Both the position numbers and the translations under genes were made by a program. DNA of 64,000 nt from Cobetia sp. L2A1 (GTDB taxonomy: Bacteria > Pseudomonadota > Gammaproteobacteria > Pseudomonadales > Halomonadaceae): contig NZ_CP047025.1 in the NCBI RefSeq assembly GCF_009796845.1, positions 1,054,001 to 1,118,000 on the forward strand, written 5' to 3'. Of the stretch, positions 28,846 through 38,642 are shown piece after piece. The notes beneath the pieces were generated by a model. The model saw nothing but the letters and a program-made list of their open reading frames with translations, was not told the DNA's origin and searched no databases. Position 1 is the first letter of the stretch; the number at the start of each line of letters is the position of its first letter.

Positions 28846-29385
28846 ATGAACAAGTCTGTATTGATCGGGGCTATCGTTGCGGCATTGGGGATTGGCGGTG
28901 GTGTGGCCATCGGCAGTTATTCGGCCAGCAACAGCGGCCCCGACTATGCCGATATCGTTGCTGTCGACGCCGTGACGGAAACCATCACGACACCACGCCA
29001 GGTCTGCCATAACGAAACCGTGACACATCAGGCACCCAGCAAGGATTCCAACAACATCGTCGGGACTGCTGTTGGCGCGATTGTCGGTGGTGTGGTGGGC
29101 AACCAGTTCGGTGGTGGCAATGGCAAGAAAGTCCTGACCGCAGCAGGTGCTGTCGGCGGTGGTTATGCCGGTAATCAGATTCAGGGACAGATAAAGAAAG
29201 GTGATACGTACACCACCACTGAGCAGCGTTGTGAAACGGTTCAGGACGCCAGTGACAAGGTGGTGGGCTATGACGTCAAGGTGGATATGGGTGGGGAAAC
29301 CCGCACCGTACGTCTTGAACAGAAGCCGGATGTGAAGCGCTTCGAGATTCGTGAAGGTGAGCTGGTGCTACCGCAGAAGGGCTGA
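28846..29385 (+). CDS. Glycine-zipper 2TM envelope protein
   Basis: Product of 179 aa with an N-terminal signal or anchor (SVLIGAIVAALGIGGGVAIG) and a central glycine-zipper hairpin (VGTAVGAIVGGVVGNQFGGG, then AAGAVGGGYAGNQIQGQIKK) of the Rick_17kDa / SlyB type. Outside it two cysteines (QVCHNE and QRCETV) could form a disulfide. There is no lipobox. Members sit in the outer membrane or periplasm and affect envelope integrity. The ATG at 28846 follows GAGGAGAGTATTC. The gene stands alone with a strong terminator after it. Confidence 0.85.
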   Translation: MNKSVLIGAIVAALGIGGGVAIGSYSASNSGPDYADIVAVDAVTETITTPRQVCHNETVTHQAPSKDSNNIVGTAVGAIVGGVVGNQFGGGNGKKVLTAAGAVGGGYAGNQIQGQIKKGDTYTTTEQRCETVQDASDKVVGYDVKVDMGGETRTVRLEQKPDVKRFEIREGELVLPQKG

Positions 29386-29437
29386 TGTACCGCCTTGCCG
29401 TAGTTGAGATAACCGATGGACTGCGAAATGTCACATG

Positions 29438-29472
29438 AAAAGGCCCCGACAGCCGTGCTGTCGGGGCCTTTT
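29438..29472 (+). terminator. Terminator after the glycine-zipper gene
   Basis: AAAAGGCCCCGACAGC, loop CGT, GCTGTCGGGGCCTTTT: 16-bp perfect arms with T and A tracts, able to act in both directions. The converging pqiC gene ends 66 bases to the right. Confidence 0.92.
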
Positions 29473-29537
29473 GCGTCTGTCATGCCTTCCTTCAGGCGTC
29501 GTGACACTGTTTCATGTCAGGACGGTACTGTCCTCCG

Positions 29538-30188
29538 TCATGGCAGCGTGACGGGGGAGTCAATGGCAGGCAAGGCCTCAGCCACCTCGCGTGACAGCTT
29601 GTCGCCGGTGACTTTCCATCCATCGCCAAGGCTCTTGACCAGCGCGGGATAGCCATCGTCCGTCAGAGGCGTCAGTGTCTGGATGTCTCCTTCCTCCAAT
29701 ACGCTGCCATCCACGCCGCGCAGGCGCCAGCGACCGGTGATGACAGACTGGCCATCATGGCGGCCGATGAAGCGATCCAGGCTCACGCTGAGGCGCGCGC
29801 CCTTGATGCCGCTTAGGCTGGTGTCCGTGATGCGATAGCCACTCAATGGCTGGGCTGGGCTGGCCTTGAGTTGAGCGAGCAGTTGACGAGTCAGCATGGC
29901 CTGAAGGTCATCTGCCCAAAGATTCTGGCTGGCCTGTACGAGGGTGATGTCATCAGTCTGATAGACCAGGCTGCCACCCTCGAGATAACTGGCCAGCGCC
30001 ACTGGCATCACTTCCAGTAATGGCGCACCGCGTGGCACGCTGCGCGCCTGTGCCGTTCCCTCATCGGGTTGAGGCAGTAGATAGGCACCGCCAGTGGCAG
30101 CCGTGGTGCAGCCCGCGAGTGTGCTGATGGCCAAAAGTCCCGCGAGCAGGCCGCCGAGGCGGCCCTTGGTCATTGATGTCTTCATCAT
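29538..30188 (-). CDS. pqiC: Lipoprotein component PqiC (membrane integrity-associated)
   Basis: Outer-membrane lipoprotein of the Pqi lipid transport system, 216 aa. The signal peptide ends in the lipobox LAGC (Cys about residue 26). The rest fits the ABC-transport auxiliary (DUF330) family, with SLVYQTDD and the pattern SLDRFIGRHDGQSVITGRWRL. Its start overlaps the pqiB stop by one base, the third gene in order pqiA-pqiB-pqiC. It is thought to hold the PqiB tube at the outer membrane. A second ATG follows directly at 30185. Confidence 0.9.
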   Translation of the reverse strand: MMKTSMTKGRLGGLLAGLLAISTLAGCTTAATGGAYLLPQPDEGTAQARSVPRGAPLLEVMPVALASYLEGGSLVYQTDDITLVQASQNLWADDLQAMLTRQLLAQLKASPAQPLSGYRITDTSLSGIKGARLSVSLDRFIGRHDGQSVITGRWRLRGVDGSVLEEGDIQTLTPLTDDGYPALVKSLGDGWKVTGDKLSREVAEALPAIDSPVTLP

Positions 30189-31822
30189 TATTGAGCTCTC
30201 GGAATCGGGTCACGGGTGGTCGGCTTGTCGAAGATCAAACTGGAGGGGTTCTTTTCCAGTGTATCGAGCAGTGGTTCCGCTTTCTTGAGCACGCTGTCGA
30301 GACGATCCAGGTCGCCTTCCAGCTTGCGATAGGCAGAGGAATCCGGCGTCAGGCCATCCAGTGTCCGGTTGAGGTTGTCGATGCTGGTACTGATGTCGTC
30401 AGGCAGTTTCTGGATGGCGTCCGATCCCAACAGCTTGTCGACATGTTCTGCCGTCTTGTCGAGTCGTTTCACCAGACCCTCAGAGGCACTCAACGTCTTG
30501 TTGAGATTGGTCAGCACCGGCTCGATGTCCAGGCCGTTGAGCTTGTCGAGCAGGGCATTGAGCTTGGCTTCCATCTGCGCCAGGCCACCGGAGACACTGG
30601 GCATGACCTCGATGTCATCGAAGGTGTCGGCCTTGTAGGGCGGCGGATTGTCGTAGAAGTCGAGATCCACAAACAGAGCGCCGGTCAGCAGATTGCCGGA
30701 CTTCAATGTCGCGCGCATGCCACGTTTGAATAGACGCTCCAGACGTTTCTTCCATTGTTCGACACCTTCGTCATCTACCTGGCTGTCAATGCGTTCAGGC
30801 TCGATGCGGATCAGTACCGGTATCTCGAAGCTGGTCAGTGTGCGAATCCGCTGATGATTCAAGCGATAAGGTACGCTGACCACGGTACCCAGTCGGACGC
30901 CGCGGAATTCCACGGGCGCGCCACGTGACAAGCCACGCACGGTATCGTCGACCATGATCACGTAATCGATGGCCTGATGGAAGCTACCTTCGCGTGCCTC
31001 TTCCTGATCCGAATACAGCGTGAATGAGGTGTTTTCCACCACCGGGCGACCACGGGCCAGATCTTCAGGCACTCCGAAGGCGACGCCACCACTCAGGACG
31101 CTTTCCAGGGAGCCCACGTCTACCTGCAGCCCTTGGGAGTCCAGGCGCAAGCTGACGCCACTGGTCGACCAGAACCGTGTGGTCGAGGTGACCAGTTCGT
31201 TGTAAGGCGAGTCGATGTAAAGCGTGTAGTGCATTTCCTTTTCGCTGGGGCGGAAATCACTGGACTCGACGCGCCCGACCACGACGCCTTCGTAGGTGAC
31301 CGGATCCCCATCCGACAGCACGCTGCCATCATTGCTGGTCAGATCAATACGCAGGCCCTTGGCATCCTGCGTCGTCACGGGTGGCTGCTCCAGCGCCACG
31401 AAGTTGTCCGCTTCTTCACGACTGCCGCCCGGTTGAAGCTGGATATAGGCACCGGACAGTACGGTATTCAGACCGCTGATACCCTCGCGACCGATGCGTG
31501 GCTTTACCACCCACAGACGCGACTCCTTGTTGAGCATGCGCTCGCTGTCCTTGGACATTCGCGCGGTGACGATGGTCTTGTCGAGGCTTTTGGAAAGGCG
31601 CACCGATTCCACTTTTCCGACCTCGACATTGCGTGTCTTGATCAGCGTCTTGCCAGCCTCTATCCCTTCAGCGGTCTCCATCTCGATGGTGATCAGCGGG
31701 CCACGACTGGAGATGTTGTGCCACACCATCCAGGCACCGATCATCAGCGCCACGATAGGGACTATCCAGATAGGGGAGAGGCGGCGTCGGCTTTCACGCC
31801 GTGCACGAGAATCATCACTCAT
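30188..31822 (-). CDS. pqiB: Intermembrane lipid transport protein PqiB (MCE domains)
   Basis: Inner-membrane anchored periplasmic protein of 544 aa that forms a hexameric tube between the membranes in E. coli. One TM segment (PIWIVPIVALMIGAWMVW, about residues 17-34) is followed by three MCE domains, the first starting ETAEGIEAGKTLIKTRNVEVG, written here in part as GKTLIKTRNVEVGKVESV. A C-terminal helical part from about residue 420 (LNALLDKLNGLDIEPVL) completes the tube. The start overlaps the pqiA stop. Paraquat or SoxS control is known in E. coli; no such site was identified here. Confidence 0.93.
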   Translation of the reverse strand: MSDDSRARRESRRRLSPIWIVPIVALMIGAWMVWHNISSRGPLITIEMETAEGIEAGKTLIKTRNVEVGKVESVRLSKSLDKTIVTARMSKDSERMLNKESRLWVVKPRIGREGISGLNTVLSGAYIQLQPGGSREEADNFVALEQPPVTTQDAKGLRIDLTSNDGSVLSDGDPVTYEGVVVGRVESSDFRPSEKEMHYTLYIDSPYNELVTSTTRFWSTSGVSLRLDSQGLQVDVGSLESVLSGGVAFGVPEDLARGRPVVENTSFTLYSDQEEAREGSFHQAIDYVIMVDDTVRGLSRGAPVEFRGVRLGTVVSVPYRLNHQRIRTLTSFEIPVLIRIEPERIDSQVDDEGVEQWKKRLERLFKRGMRATLKSGNLLTGALFVDLDFYDNPPPYKADTFDDIEVMPSVSGGLAQMEAKLNALLDKLNGLDIEPVLTNLNKTLSASEGLVKRLDKTAEHVDKLLGSDAIQKLPDDISTSIDNLNRTLDGLTPDSSAYRKLEGDLDRLDSVLKKAEPLLDTLEKNPSSLIFDKPTTRDPIPRAQ

Positions 31823-33306
31823 AGGTCATCCTGTGACGAAGAAACGGAAGAGGAGGCGGCGGGTGCCGGCGTTCCTGTTGAGGTGGCGGGTGTCGTGGCA
31901 TCAGAGATCGTGGTGGCGGAAGTCGTAGTGTAAGGCGGGCTTGCCTGAGGCTCGAACAGCTCACCGATGCTCGTATCCGCGGGCGTATCCCAGATCAGAC
32001 GTGGATCGAAGCTCTGTGCCGAGAGCATGGTCAACACGACTACCGAAGCAAAGGAGACTGCCGCTGGCCCCGGATGCACTGACATCAAGGCCCCCAGCTG
32101 AATGAGCGCCGCGAGCAAGGCCACCACGAAGACATCCACCATCGACCAGCGGCCGACATATTCGGTAATGCGATACAGCGTGATACGCGCTCGTGCATGC
32201 TGAACCTGAGGGCGCTGCGCGCTGATGCACAGCCAGGCGATGGCAATCATCTTCGAGGCCGGCACGAGGATGCTGGCAACAAAGATGATCATGGCGATGG
32301 GCCAGTCACCATGTGACCACAGCAGCACGATGCCGCCTGCGATGGTCTGAGGATCAGATTCCCCCAGTGTCACCGTGCTCATGATCGGAAAGATATTGGC
32401 CGGAATGTAAAGCACCACCGCGGCGATCAACCAGGCCCAGGTGCGCTGCAGGCTGGCCGTCTTGCGCTGATGGATCGGATCCCCACAGCGTCGACAACTG
32501 ACATGTACCTCTTCTGCGTGACAGGTGTTGATCAGGCCACAGCAGTGACAACTGGCTAGCCCCTGTTGCGCGGCACCCATGCCGGGCAACGTTCCGCTGG
32601 GTGCCGCAGGCTCGCCTGCCAGTGCAAACCACATGCGATCACCATCGATGCTGGCCAAGGTCTTTGTCATCAGGAGAGCGAAGAGACAGAAGGCCCAGAA
32701 GGAGGGGCCGAAGCTCACGTCGGCCATGCCAGCGATCTTGACCAGACTGACCATCACGCCGACCAGGAAGACATCAGCCATCATCCAGGGCTTGAGATGG
32801 CTCAGTGCTCGTGCAATACCGCGAATGCCGGGTAGCGGTAGTTTCAGACCAATCGCGGTATGTGTATAGAGCACGCCGATGAGATACAGGGCCGGCAACA
32901 GAATGATCGTCAGGATCAGCAGTAGCGCTAGCGATGGATAGGATTCTGCCGTCAGCGCCGCGGGCGTATCAGCCAGACTCAAGCTGGCCGAGATGCCATG
33001 CGTGGCAAAGGCGATGAATTCGAAGGGCAATGTCAGGACCAGCATCAGCAGACACGCTGTCGCCAGTGCCAGTGTGCGCTGCACCGAATGCGCATGGCGC
33101 TGGGCAAAGACATGATCACAGCGCGGGCAACGGGCACGCTCACCGGGTTTGAGAGCAGGTAGCGCGACGACCAGGTCACAGCACTCGCAGGCGCGTAGAC
33201 GTCGGCGAGACACGCTGACGGCAAAGGGGGCGAGCAGGCGCGGTGGGTCGCGTATTTCCAGCGTACGTCGTGTGAAGCGACGCATAGCATCAAGGGAACG
33301 AAGCAT
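31819..33306 (-). CDS. pqiA: Paraquat-inducible membrane protein PqiA
   Basis: Multi-spanning inner-membrane protein of 495 aa, first gene of pqiABC. Two homologous halves each begin with a zinc-ribbon-like cysteine motif: CECCDLVVALP...CPRCDHVF near residue 40 and CHCCGLINTC...CRRCG near 255. Each is followed by four TM segments, with LPFEFIAF and NIFPIMSTVTLGESDPQTI as conserved loops. The ATG at 33306 is preceded by GGAG. The last 60 residues are an unconserved Ala/Ser/Thr-rich tail. It likely passes lipids to PqiB. Confidence 0.93.
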   Translation of the reverse strand: MLRSLDAMRRFTRRTLEIRDPPRLLAPFAVSVSRRRLRACECCDLVVALPALKPGERARCPRCDHVFAQRHAHSVQRTLALATACLLMLVLTLPFEFIAFATHGISASLSLADTPAALTAESYPSLALLLILTIILLPALYLIGVLYTHTAIGLKLPLPGIRGIARALSHLKPWMMADVFLVGVMVSLVKIAGMADVSFGPSFWAFCLFALLMTKTLASIDGDRMWFALAGEPAAPSGTLPGMGAAQQGLASCHCCGLINTCHAEEVHVSCRRCGDPIHQRKTASLQRTWAWLIAAVVLYIPANIFPIMSTVTLGESDPQTIAGGIVLLWSHGDWPIAMIIFVASILVPASKMIAIAWLCISAQRPQVQHARARITLYRITEYVGRWSMVDVFVVALLAALIQLGALMSVHPGPAAVSFASVVVLTMLSAQSFDPRLIWDTPADTSIGELFEPQASPPYTTTSATTISDATTPATSTGTPAPAASSSVSSSQDDL

Positions 33307-33552
33307 GTCACTCCAGGGTGAGCAGACCGTATAAAACCAATGGTGAAAGACTGAAGATGAAAGACCGAAAGTGCCGCATTGATGGGCAAGGCATCCGTAT
33401 GGCGATCGATCTCATGGCTGAGCGCGACAGGAGATGCTTGCACGCACGGCATCAGGCAAACAGTGTTCGATCATAGCATGATGCCGTAAAAGTCTCGTAT
33501 GGCTCAATGCTCATGGTGCCATCATGGGGCTCTTTCCTGTGCCCTGAAACAG

Positions 33553-33579
33553 ACACGCCGCCCAGTGAGGGCGGCGTGT
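33553..33579 (-). terminator. Terminator of the RND efflux operon
   Basis: ACACGCCGCCC, loop AGTGA, GGGCGGCGTGT: 11-bp perfect arms 25 bases after the stop of the RND pump gene. The remaining 246 bases up to the pqiA start presumably contain the pqi promoter; nothing specific was recognised. Confidence 0.75.
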
Positions 33580-33603
33580 TGAGCTGCATGAGCGGTCAGA
33601 ACA

Positions 33604-36600
33604 TCAGACCGGATCATCCTTGCTGTTTGCTATTTCGTGAGCCCGTTTCAGCTCCTTCGGCTCACCGAAGATGCGGCGAACCACGACGTAGCAGACCGGT
33701 ACCAGGAAGATTGCCAGTACGGTGGCCGAGATCATCCCGCCGATCACGCCGTTCCCGATGGCATGGCGGCTTGCGGCACCCGCGCCCGTGGAGATGGCCA
33801 ATGGCACGGCACCCAGGGTGAAGGCCAGTGATGTCATCAGGATCGGGCGCAGACGCATGCGCACCGCTTCCATGGTGGCATCGATCAGCGAGCGGCCCTG
33901 GACTTCAAGATCCTTGGCGAACTCGACGATCAGGATCGCATTCTTGGCCGATAGCCCGATGGTCGTCACCAGCCCGACCTGGAAGTACACATCGTTGTCC
34001 AGACCACGCAACCAGGTGGCCAGCAGGGCACCGATGACGCCGAGCGGCACCACCAGCATGACGGAGAACGGGATGCTCCAGCTCTCGTAGAGTGCTGCCA
34101 GACACAGGAAGACAAACACCAGCGAGATGGCATACAGATAAGGTGCCATGCCGCTGCTTGATGATTCCTGCAGTGAGATGCCGGTCCATTCCAATGCTAC
34201 TCCGCCGCCAATCTCGTCCACCATGCGCTCCATTTCCGCCATCGCTTCACCGGTCGCATAGCCTTCGCCTGCCTGGCCCAGCAGCTCCATCGCTGAGGTA
34301 CCGTTGTAACGAGTCAGCTGTGGAGAGCCGGTGGTCCAAGTGCCTGTGGCGATGTTGGATAGCGGCACCATGTCATTGTCACTGTTGCGCACGTACCATT
34401 TCTTCAGATCGCTGGGTTGCATGCGCGCTGACGAGGCACCCTGGACATACACTGACTTGATACGGCCTTCATCCAGGTAGTCGTTGACGTAGCTTGACCC
34501 CCAGGCGGTCGACAGTGTCGAGTAGACGTCCGAGAGCGAAATGCCCATGGCGGTCGCTTTCAGCTCATTGATCTTGATGTTGTACTGCGGGCTATCTTCC
34601 AGCCCATTGGGGCGCAAGCCGGTGATGACAGGATTCTGAGCCGCCATCCCCATCAGCTTGTTGCGCGCCTCGGTCAGCGCTTTGTGACCGATGCCGCCAC
34701 GGTCCACCAGCATCATGTCAAAGCCACTGGCGTTACCCAGTTCACGAATGGAGGGCGGATTGACGGCAAACGCCAGTGCGCCCTTGAGCGTATTGAAGTA
34801 GGCCTGCGCCTTGGCCACCACATCAAAGGCGCTGGTGTCGCGTTCATCCCAGGGCTTCATGTTGACGAAGGCCAGGCCCATGTTCTGGCCACTCCCTGCA
34901 AAGCTGAAGCCCGCCACGCTGAACACCTGAATCACGGCATCCGACTGATCGACCAGGAAGTGATGTTCCAGCTTCTTCATTACCTCCACCGTCTGCTGCT
35001 GGGTGGAGCCTGCTGGCAACACGACCTGGTTGAAGATGTTGCCTTGATCCTCATCCGGCAGGAAGCCTGATGAAATCTGGGTGAACATGACACCACATCC
35101 GACGACGACCAACGCATAGACTGCCATTGAGCGTCCGGTACGCTTGAGCATGCCGGCCACGCCTTTCTGGTACCGGATGTTCGAGCGATCGAAGGCGCGG
35201 TTGAACATGCCGAAGAAGCCGGTGGTCTTCTCCTTGGTCGGCTTGAGCAAGGTGGCACACAGCGCAGGCGTCAGGATCAGTGCGACCAGTACCGACAGTG
35301 ACATCGCCGCAACGATCGTCACCGAGAACTGTCGGTAGATTGACCCGGTGGTACCCGGGAAGAATGCCATCGGTATGAAGACCGACGACAGTACCAGGCC
35401 GATGCCGACCAAGGCGCCGGTGATCTGTCCCATTGACTTGCGGGTGGCTTCCAGTGGCGAGAGCTTGTCTTCATGCATGACACGTTCGACATTCTCTACC
35501 ACCACGATCGCATCATCGACCAACAGTCCTATCGCCAACACCATCGCGAACATGGTCAGGGTGTTGATGGAGTAACCGAACATTTCCAGGATGCCGAAGG
35601 TACCGAGCAACACGACAGGAACAGCGATGGTCGGGATCAAGGTGGCCCGGAAGTTCTGCAGGAACAGCAACATCACCAGGAAGACGAGACCGATAGCCTC
35701 GAGCAGCGTGATCACCACCTCTTCTATGGAAAGCTTGATGAAGGGGGAGGTGTCGTAGGGCACCTTGTAGGACACTCCCTCCGGGAAGTAGGCGGAGAGT
35801 TCATCCACACGGGCCTTGACGGCTTCGACGGTATCCAGTGCATTGGCGCCGGTGCTCAGCATTATCCCCATGCCCGCAGCGGGCTTGCCGTTGTAGCGAG
35901 TGATGACACTGTAGCTTTCGGCACCTTCCTCAATCTTGGCGACATCCTTCAGATAGACCTGAGAACCATCGGTCTGGGTCTTGAGGAGAATGTTGCCGAA
36001 TTCTTCCGGCGTTTCCAGCAGGGTACGTGCCACGATGGTGGCGTTGAGTTGCTGGCCTTCTTCTGCCGGCAGATTGCCCAATTGACCGGAAGTGGTCTGG
36101 CTGTTCTGTACATCAATCGCGGCAGTGACATCGCTGGTGGTCAGGCTGTAGTTGTTCAGCTTGTCCGGGTCCAGCCAGACACGCATCGCCCCGTCAGCGC
36201 CCAGCAGGCGAGTTTCGCCGACCCCGGCGACTCGAGAGACCTCGTCCTTCACGTTGGAAGAGACATAATCCGTCAGTTCCTGATTGGTCATGCTGTCATC
36301 ATCAGACACGAAGGCCATGGCCATCAGGAAGCTGGAGGAAGACTTGGTGACCTCGATGCCCGCCGTGGTGACGCTGCTCGGCAGGCTCGCTTCGGCCAGC
36401 GATAGCTTGTTCTGTACCTGTACCTGCGCGATGTCGGCATCAGTGCCGGTGGCAAAGGTCAGCGTGATGCTGGCGCTGCCCTGGGAGTCCGATGTCGAGG
36501 TCATGTAAAGCAGGTTGTCGATGCCCGTCATCTGCTGTTCGATGACCTGAGTCACCGTGTTCTGGACGGTATCAGCCGACGCACCGGAGTAGGACGCCTG

Positions 36601-36735
36601 GATCTTGATGCTGGGCGGCGCCAGTGACGGGTACTGCTCAATGGGGAGTTTGGTAATACTGAGCATGCCGCCCAGCATGACGATGATGGCGAGCACCCAG
36701 GCGAAGATGGGGCGATCGATGAAAAATCTGACCAT
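33604..36735 (-). CDS. RND efflux pump, inner-membrane subunit (AcrB-like)
   Basis: Hydrophobe/amphiphile efflux (HAE-1) pump of 1043 aa. It begins [20 protein letters not shown] as in AcrB; the proton-relay residues lie in the TM4 segment [18 protein letters not shown], and the second half has the [17 protein letters not shown] repeat. Twelve TM segments with two large periplasmic loops are visible. The ATG at 36735 is taken behind AGGAG; a longer frame to 36777 lacks support. It follows the adaptor gene on the minus strand with a 119-base gap. No outer-membrane TolC-type gene adjoins, so a genomic TolC is expected. Likely substrates are drugs, dyes or bile-like compounds. Confidence 0.94.
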   Translation of the reverse strand: MVRFFIDRPIFAWVLAIIVMLGGMLSITKLPIEQYPSLAPPSIKIQASYSGASADTVQNTVTQVIEQQMTGIDNLLYMTSTSDSQGSASITLTFATGTDADIAQVQVQNKLSLAEASLPSSVTTAGIEVTKSSSSFLMAMAFVSDDDSMTNQELTDYVSSNVKDEVSRVAGVGETRLLGADGAMRVWLDPDKLNNYSLTTSDVTAAIDVQNSQTTSGQLGNLPAEEGQQLNATIVARTLLETPEEFGNILLKTQTDGSQVYLKDVAKIEEGAESYSVITRYNGKPAAGMGIMLSTGANALDTVEAVKARVDELSAYFPEGVSYKVPYDTSPFIKLSIEEVVITLLEAIGLVFLVMLLFLQNFRATLIPTIAVPVVLLGTFGILEMFGYSINTLTMFAMVLAIGLLVDDAIVVVENVERVMHEDKLSPLEATRKSMGQITGALVGIGLVLSSVFIPMAFFPGTTGSIYRQFSVTIVAAMSLSVLVALILTPALCATLLKPTKEKTTGFFGMFNRAFDRSNIRYQKGVAGMLKRTGRSMAVYALVVVGCGVMFTQISSGFLPDEDQGNIFNQVVLPAGSTQQQTVEVMKKLEHHFLVDQSDAVIQVFSVAGFSFAGSGQNMGLAFVNMKPWDERDTSAFDVVAKAQAYFNTLKGALAFAVNPPSIRELGNASGFDMMLVDRGGIGHKALTEARNKLMGMAAQNPVITGLRPNGLEDSPQYNIKINELKATAMGISLSDVYSTLSTAWGSSYVNDYLDEGRIKSVYVQGASSARMQPSDLKKWYVRNSDNDMVPLSNIATGTWTTGSPQLTRYNGTSAMELLGQAGEGYATGEAMAEMERMVDEIGGGVALEWTGISLQESSSSGMAPYLYAISLVFVFLCLAALYESWSIPFSVMLVVPLGVIGALLATWLRGLDNDVYFQVGLVTTIGLSAKNAILIVEFAKDLEVQGRSLIDATMEAVRMRLRPILMTSLAFTLGAVPLAISTGAGAASRHAIGNGVIGGMISATVLAIFLVPVCYVVVRRIFGEPKELKRAHEIANSKDDPV

Positions 36736-36854
36736 GACGTTTGATACTCCTGGAACGTCGTTCGGGACCTGCGGCAAGCGTGAGTGCGAGGATGATTCGC
36801 TATCCTGTTTTGCTCTTCACGCCTGGCGACATGGTGCGGAGTCGGGCGAAGGTG

Positions 36855-38111
36855 TTACTGCTCCTCGCCTGGCTGGCCGGCATCGGCCGTGGCGTCGTTC
36901 TCAGTCGCGTCATCCTTCGCGACTCTCACGGGGGCCCCTGCCTTGATCTTTTGCAGGCCGCTGGTGATGACCTGCTCGCCAGCGCTGAGCCCGTCAGTCA
37001 CCAGCCATTGATTGCCCATGGCGCGGTCGATCTTCACGACGCGGGATTCGACCTTGCCCTCGGCATTGATCACCATGGTCGTGGCATCGCCATCATCGTT
37101 GTGGCTGACGGCCTTCTGAGGCAGGAGGATCGCGTCATGTGCCACGGCTTCGACCATGCGCGCCGTGACGAACATGCCCGGTAGCAGCATGGTATCCGGA
37201 TTCGGGAACAGGGCACGTAGCGTCACCATGCCGGTGCCTTCATCGACACTGATGTCAGTGAACTGCAGTTCACCCTGATATTGATAGGGATCGTCTTTGT
37301 CCATCAGCAGTTCGACCTTGGCTTTGTCCGGAGCTGCCGCCGCCTTGCCGTTCTTGGACAGTTCACGCTTGAGCTTGAGTGTTTCGGAAGCGGACTGGGT
37401 CATGTCGACATAGATGGGGTCCAGCTGTTGCACGGTGACAAGGCTGGTGTCCTGACTTGCAGTGACCAGCGCCCCCTTGGTGACGCTGGACTTGCCGATG
37501 CGGCCGCTGATCGGCGATGTGACCGTGGTGTAGTCCAGGTTGATCTGGGCGCTTGAAACATCAGCCTTGGCGGAAGCGACATCTGCGCGGTCTTCTCCGA
37601 CGGTCGCGACGGCATCATCGTAGTCCTGCTGGCTGACCAGGTTGCGTGCGACCAGTGTCTTGAAGCGTTTGGCTTGCAGGTTTGAGGTGTTGAGGCTGGC
37701 TTCGGCGCGGGCAAGGCTGGCCTTGGCGCTCGCGACATCAGCGCGATAAGTGCGTGCATCGATGTGATAGAGCACCTGTCCTTCCTCGACCTCACTGCCC
37801 TCGGTGAAATCACGCGATTCGATGATACCGCCGACCTGTGGTCGCACCTCCGCGATCTGATAGGCGCTGATTCGTCCCGGCAGTTCCGAAGTGATGGGAA
37901 CGTCCTGCATCTTCACCGTCACTGCCTCGACCTCAGTCGCCTGACCGCCTTCCTGGCTCTGGCTCTCAGCTGCCTCGTCACTGCCATCACTGCAGCCTGC
38001 CATGAGTGCACCAACCAGCAGCAGGCTGGCAGACCACAGGCGGGGGCGGCAAGCGCTGGAATTCAGCGGATGCCTTGGTGGGCGGGATTGACTTGGGGAA
38101 GTCGGGGCCAT
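36855..38111 (-). CDS. RND efflux adaptor (AcrA-like membrane fusion lipoprotein)
   Basis: Periplasmic adaptor of 418 aa. The N-terminus has a signal peptide with lipobox LMAGC (Cys about residue 40). Next come beta-barrel and lipoyl segments (QVGGIIESRDFTEGSEVEEG), a coiled-coil hairpin rich in Ala (ADVASAKASLARAEASLNTS) and IRKSSVT-like return (GRIGKSSVTKGALV). The C-terminal 25 residues are an acidic Asp/Glu/Thr tail. First gene of the two-gene efflux unit. Confidence 0.93.
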   Translation of the reverse strand: MAPTSPSQSRPPRHPLNSSACRPRLWSASLLLVGALMAGCSDGSDEAAESQSQEGGQATEVEAVTVKMQDVPITSELPGRISAYQIAEVRPQVGGIIESRDFTEGSEVEEGQVLYHIDARTYRADVASAKASLARAEASLNTSNLQAKRFKTLVARNLVSQQDYDDAVATVGEDRADVASAKADVSSAQINLDYTTVTSPISGRIGKSSVTKGALVTASQDTSLVTVQQLDPIYVDMTQSASETLKLKRELSKNGKAAAAPDKAKVELLMDKDDPYQYQGELQFTDISVDEGTGMVTLRALFPNPDTMLLPGMFVTARMVEAVAHDAILLPQKAVSHNDDGDATTMVINAEGKVESRVVKIDRAMGNQWLVTDGLSAGEQVITSGLQKIKAGAPVRVAKDDATENDATADAGQPGEEQ

Positions 38112-38642
38112 GGAAAATCCTCAATAATGTTCAGGGCGAAAACAGGATGCCACTACCCTGAAAGCTGCCGGAAGCGTGCCGTCAGTGGGAATGAAGGGAA
38201 TTGTTGAAATGTTTAGCCAGCTATTCTATCGGAATGACATGTCGAATGTATGCACTGATTGTGCAACCAAGGTAGCAATCGCCAGTCCGACTGGAAGCAC
38301 CAAAAATTCAGCGCAAAAGCCTGTCATACGCATCCTTTCGGGTAGGTTAACGATGGATGAATTTCAAAGGAGTTTCTCGTTAAAGTCATATTGTTTGTCG
38401 TCATGTGATGACAATGAAAGGCTGGCTTCACGCGAAGGGATGGCCGATGGATGGCCAGCACCAATCGATGATGATTGGTGTGATAGCTGAAATATGAGGG
38501 AAGAGTAGAGGCAAGATGGGGAGAGATGACGGGATGGCGTGCATGCGCATGGCACGCGACAAGCAGTGAGAGCACTGGGCGTGCCATGCGTCAGGTAGAG
38601 AATAAACGAGGTGGCGGGGGTAAGGGTAAGTTGGGGGGGGGC
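38112..38642. promoter_or_regulatory. 531-base region between efflux and ArsA-type genes
   Basis: No convincing gene on either strand. It contains the presumed promoter of the efflux pair and an 8-bp inverted repeat (CACCAATC, loop GATGAT, GATTGGTG) at 38459-38480. At 38611-38641 there is a G-rich stretch with runs of five, three and eight G. There is no adjacent TetR-type repressor gene. Confidence 0.45.
38459..38480. repeat. Palindromic element upstream of the efflux operon
   Basis: 8-bp perfect arms CACCAATC / GATTGGTG with loop GATGAT. It could be a regulator site or a hairpin after the ArsA-type gene. No T run follows. Confidence 0.4.

Noticed and set aside
33507..33821. 104-codon plus-strand frame over the end of the RND pump gene
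   Set aside because: Shadow of the pump gene and its terminator.
38176..38490. 104-codon frame on the plus strand upstream of the efflux genes
   Set aside because: No ribosome binding site, contains the palindrome at 38459, and shows no recognisable feature.
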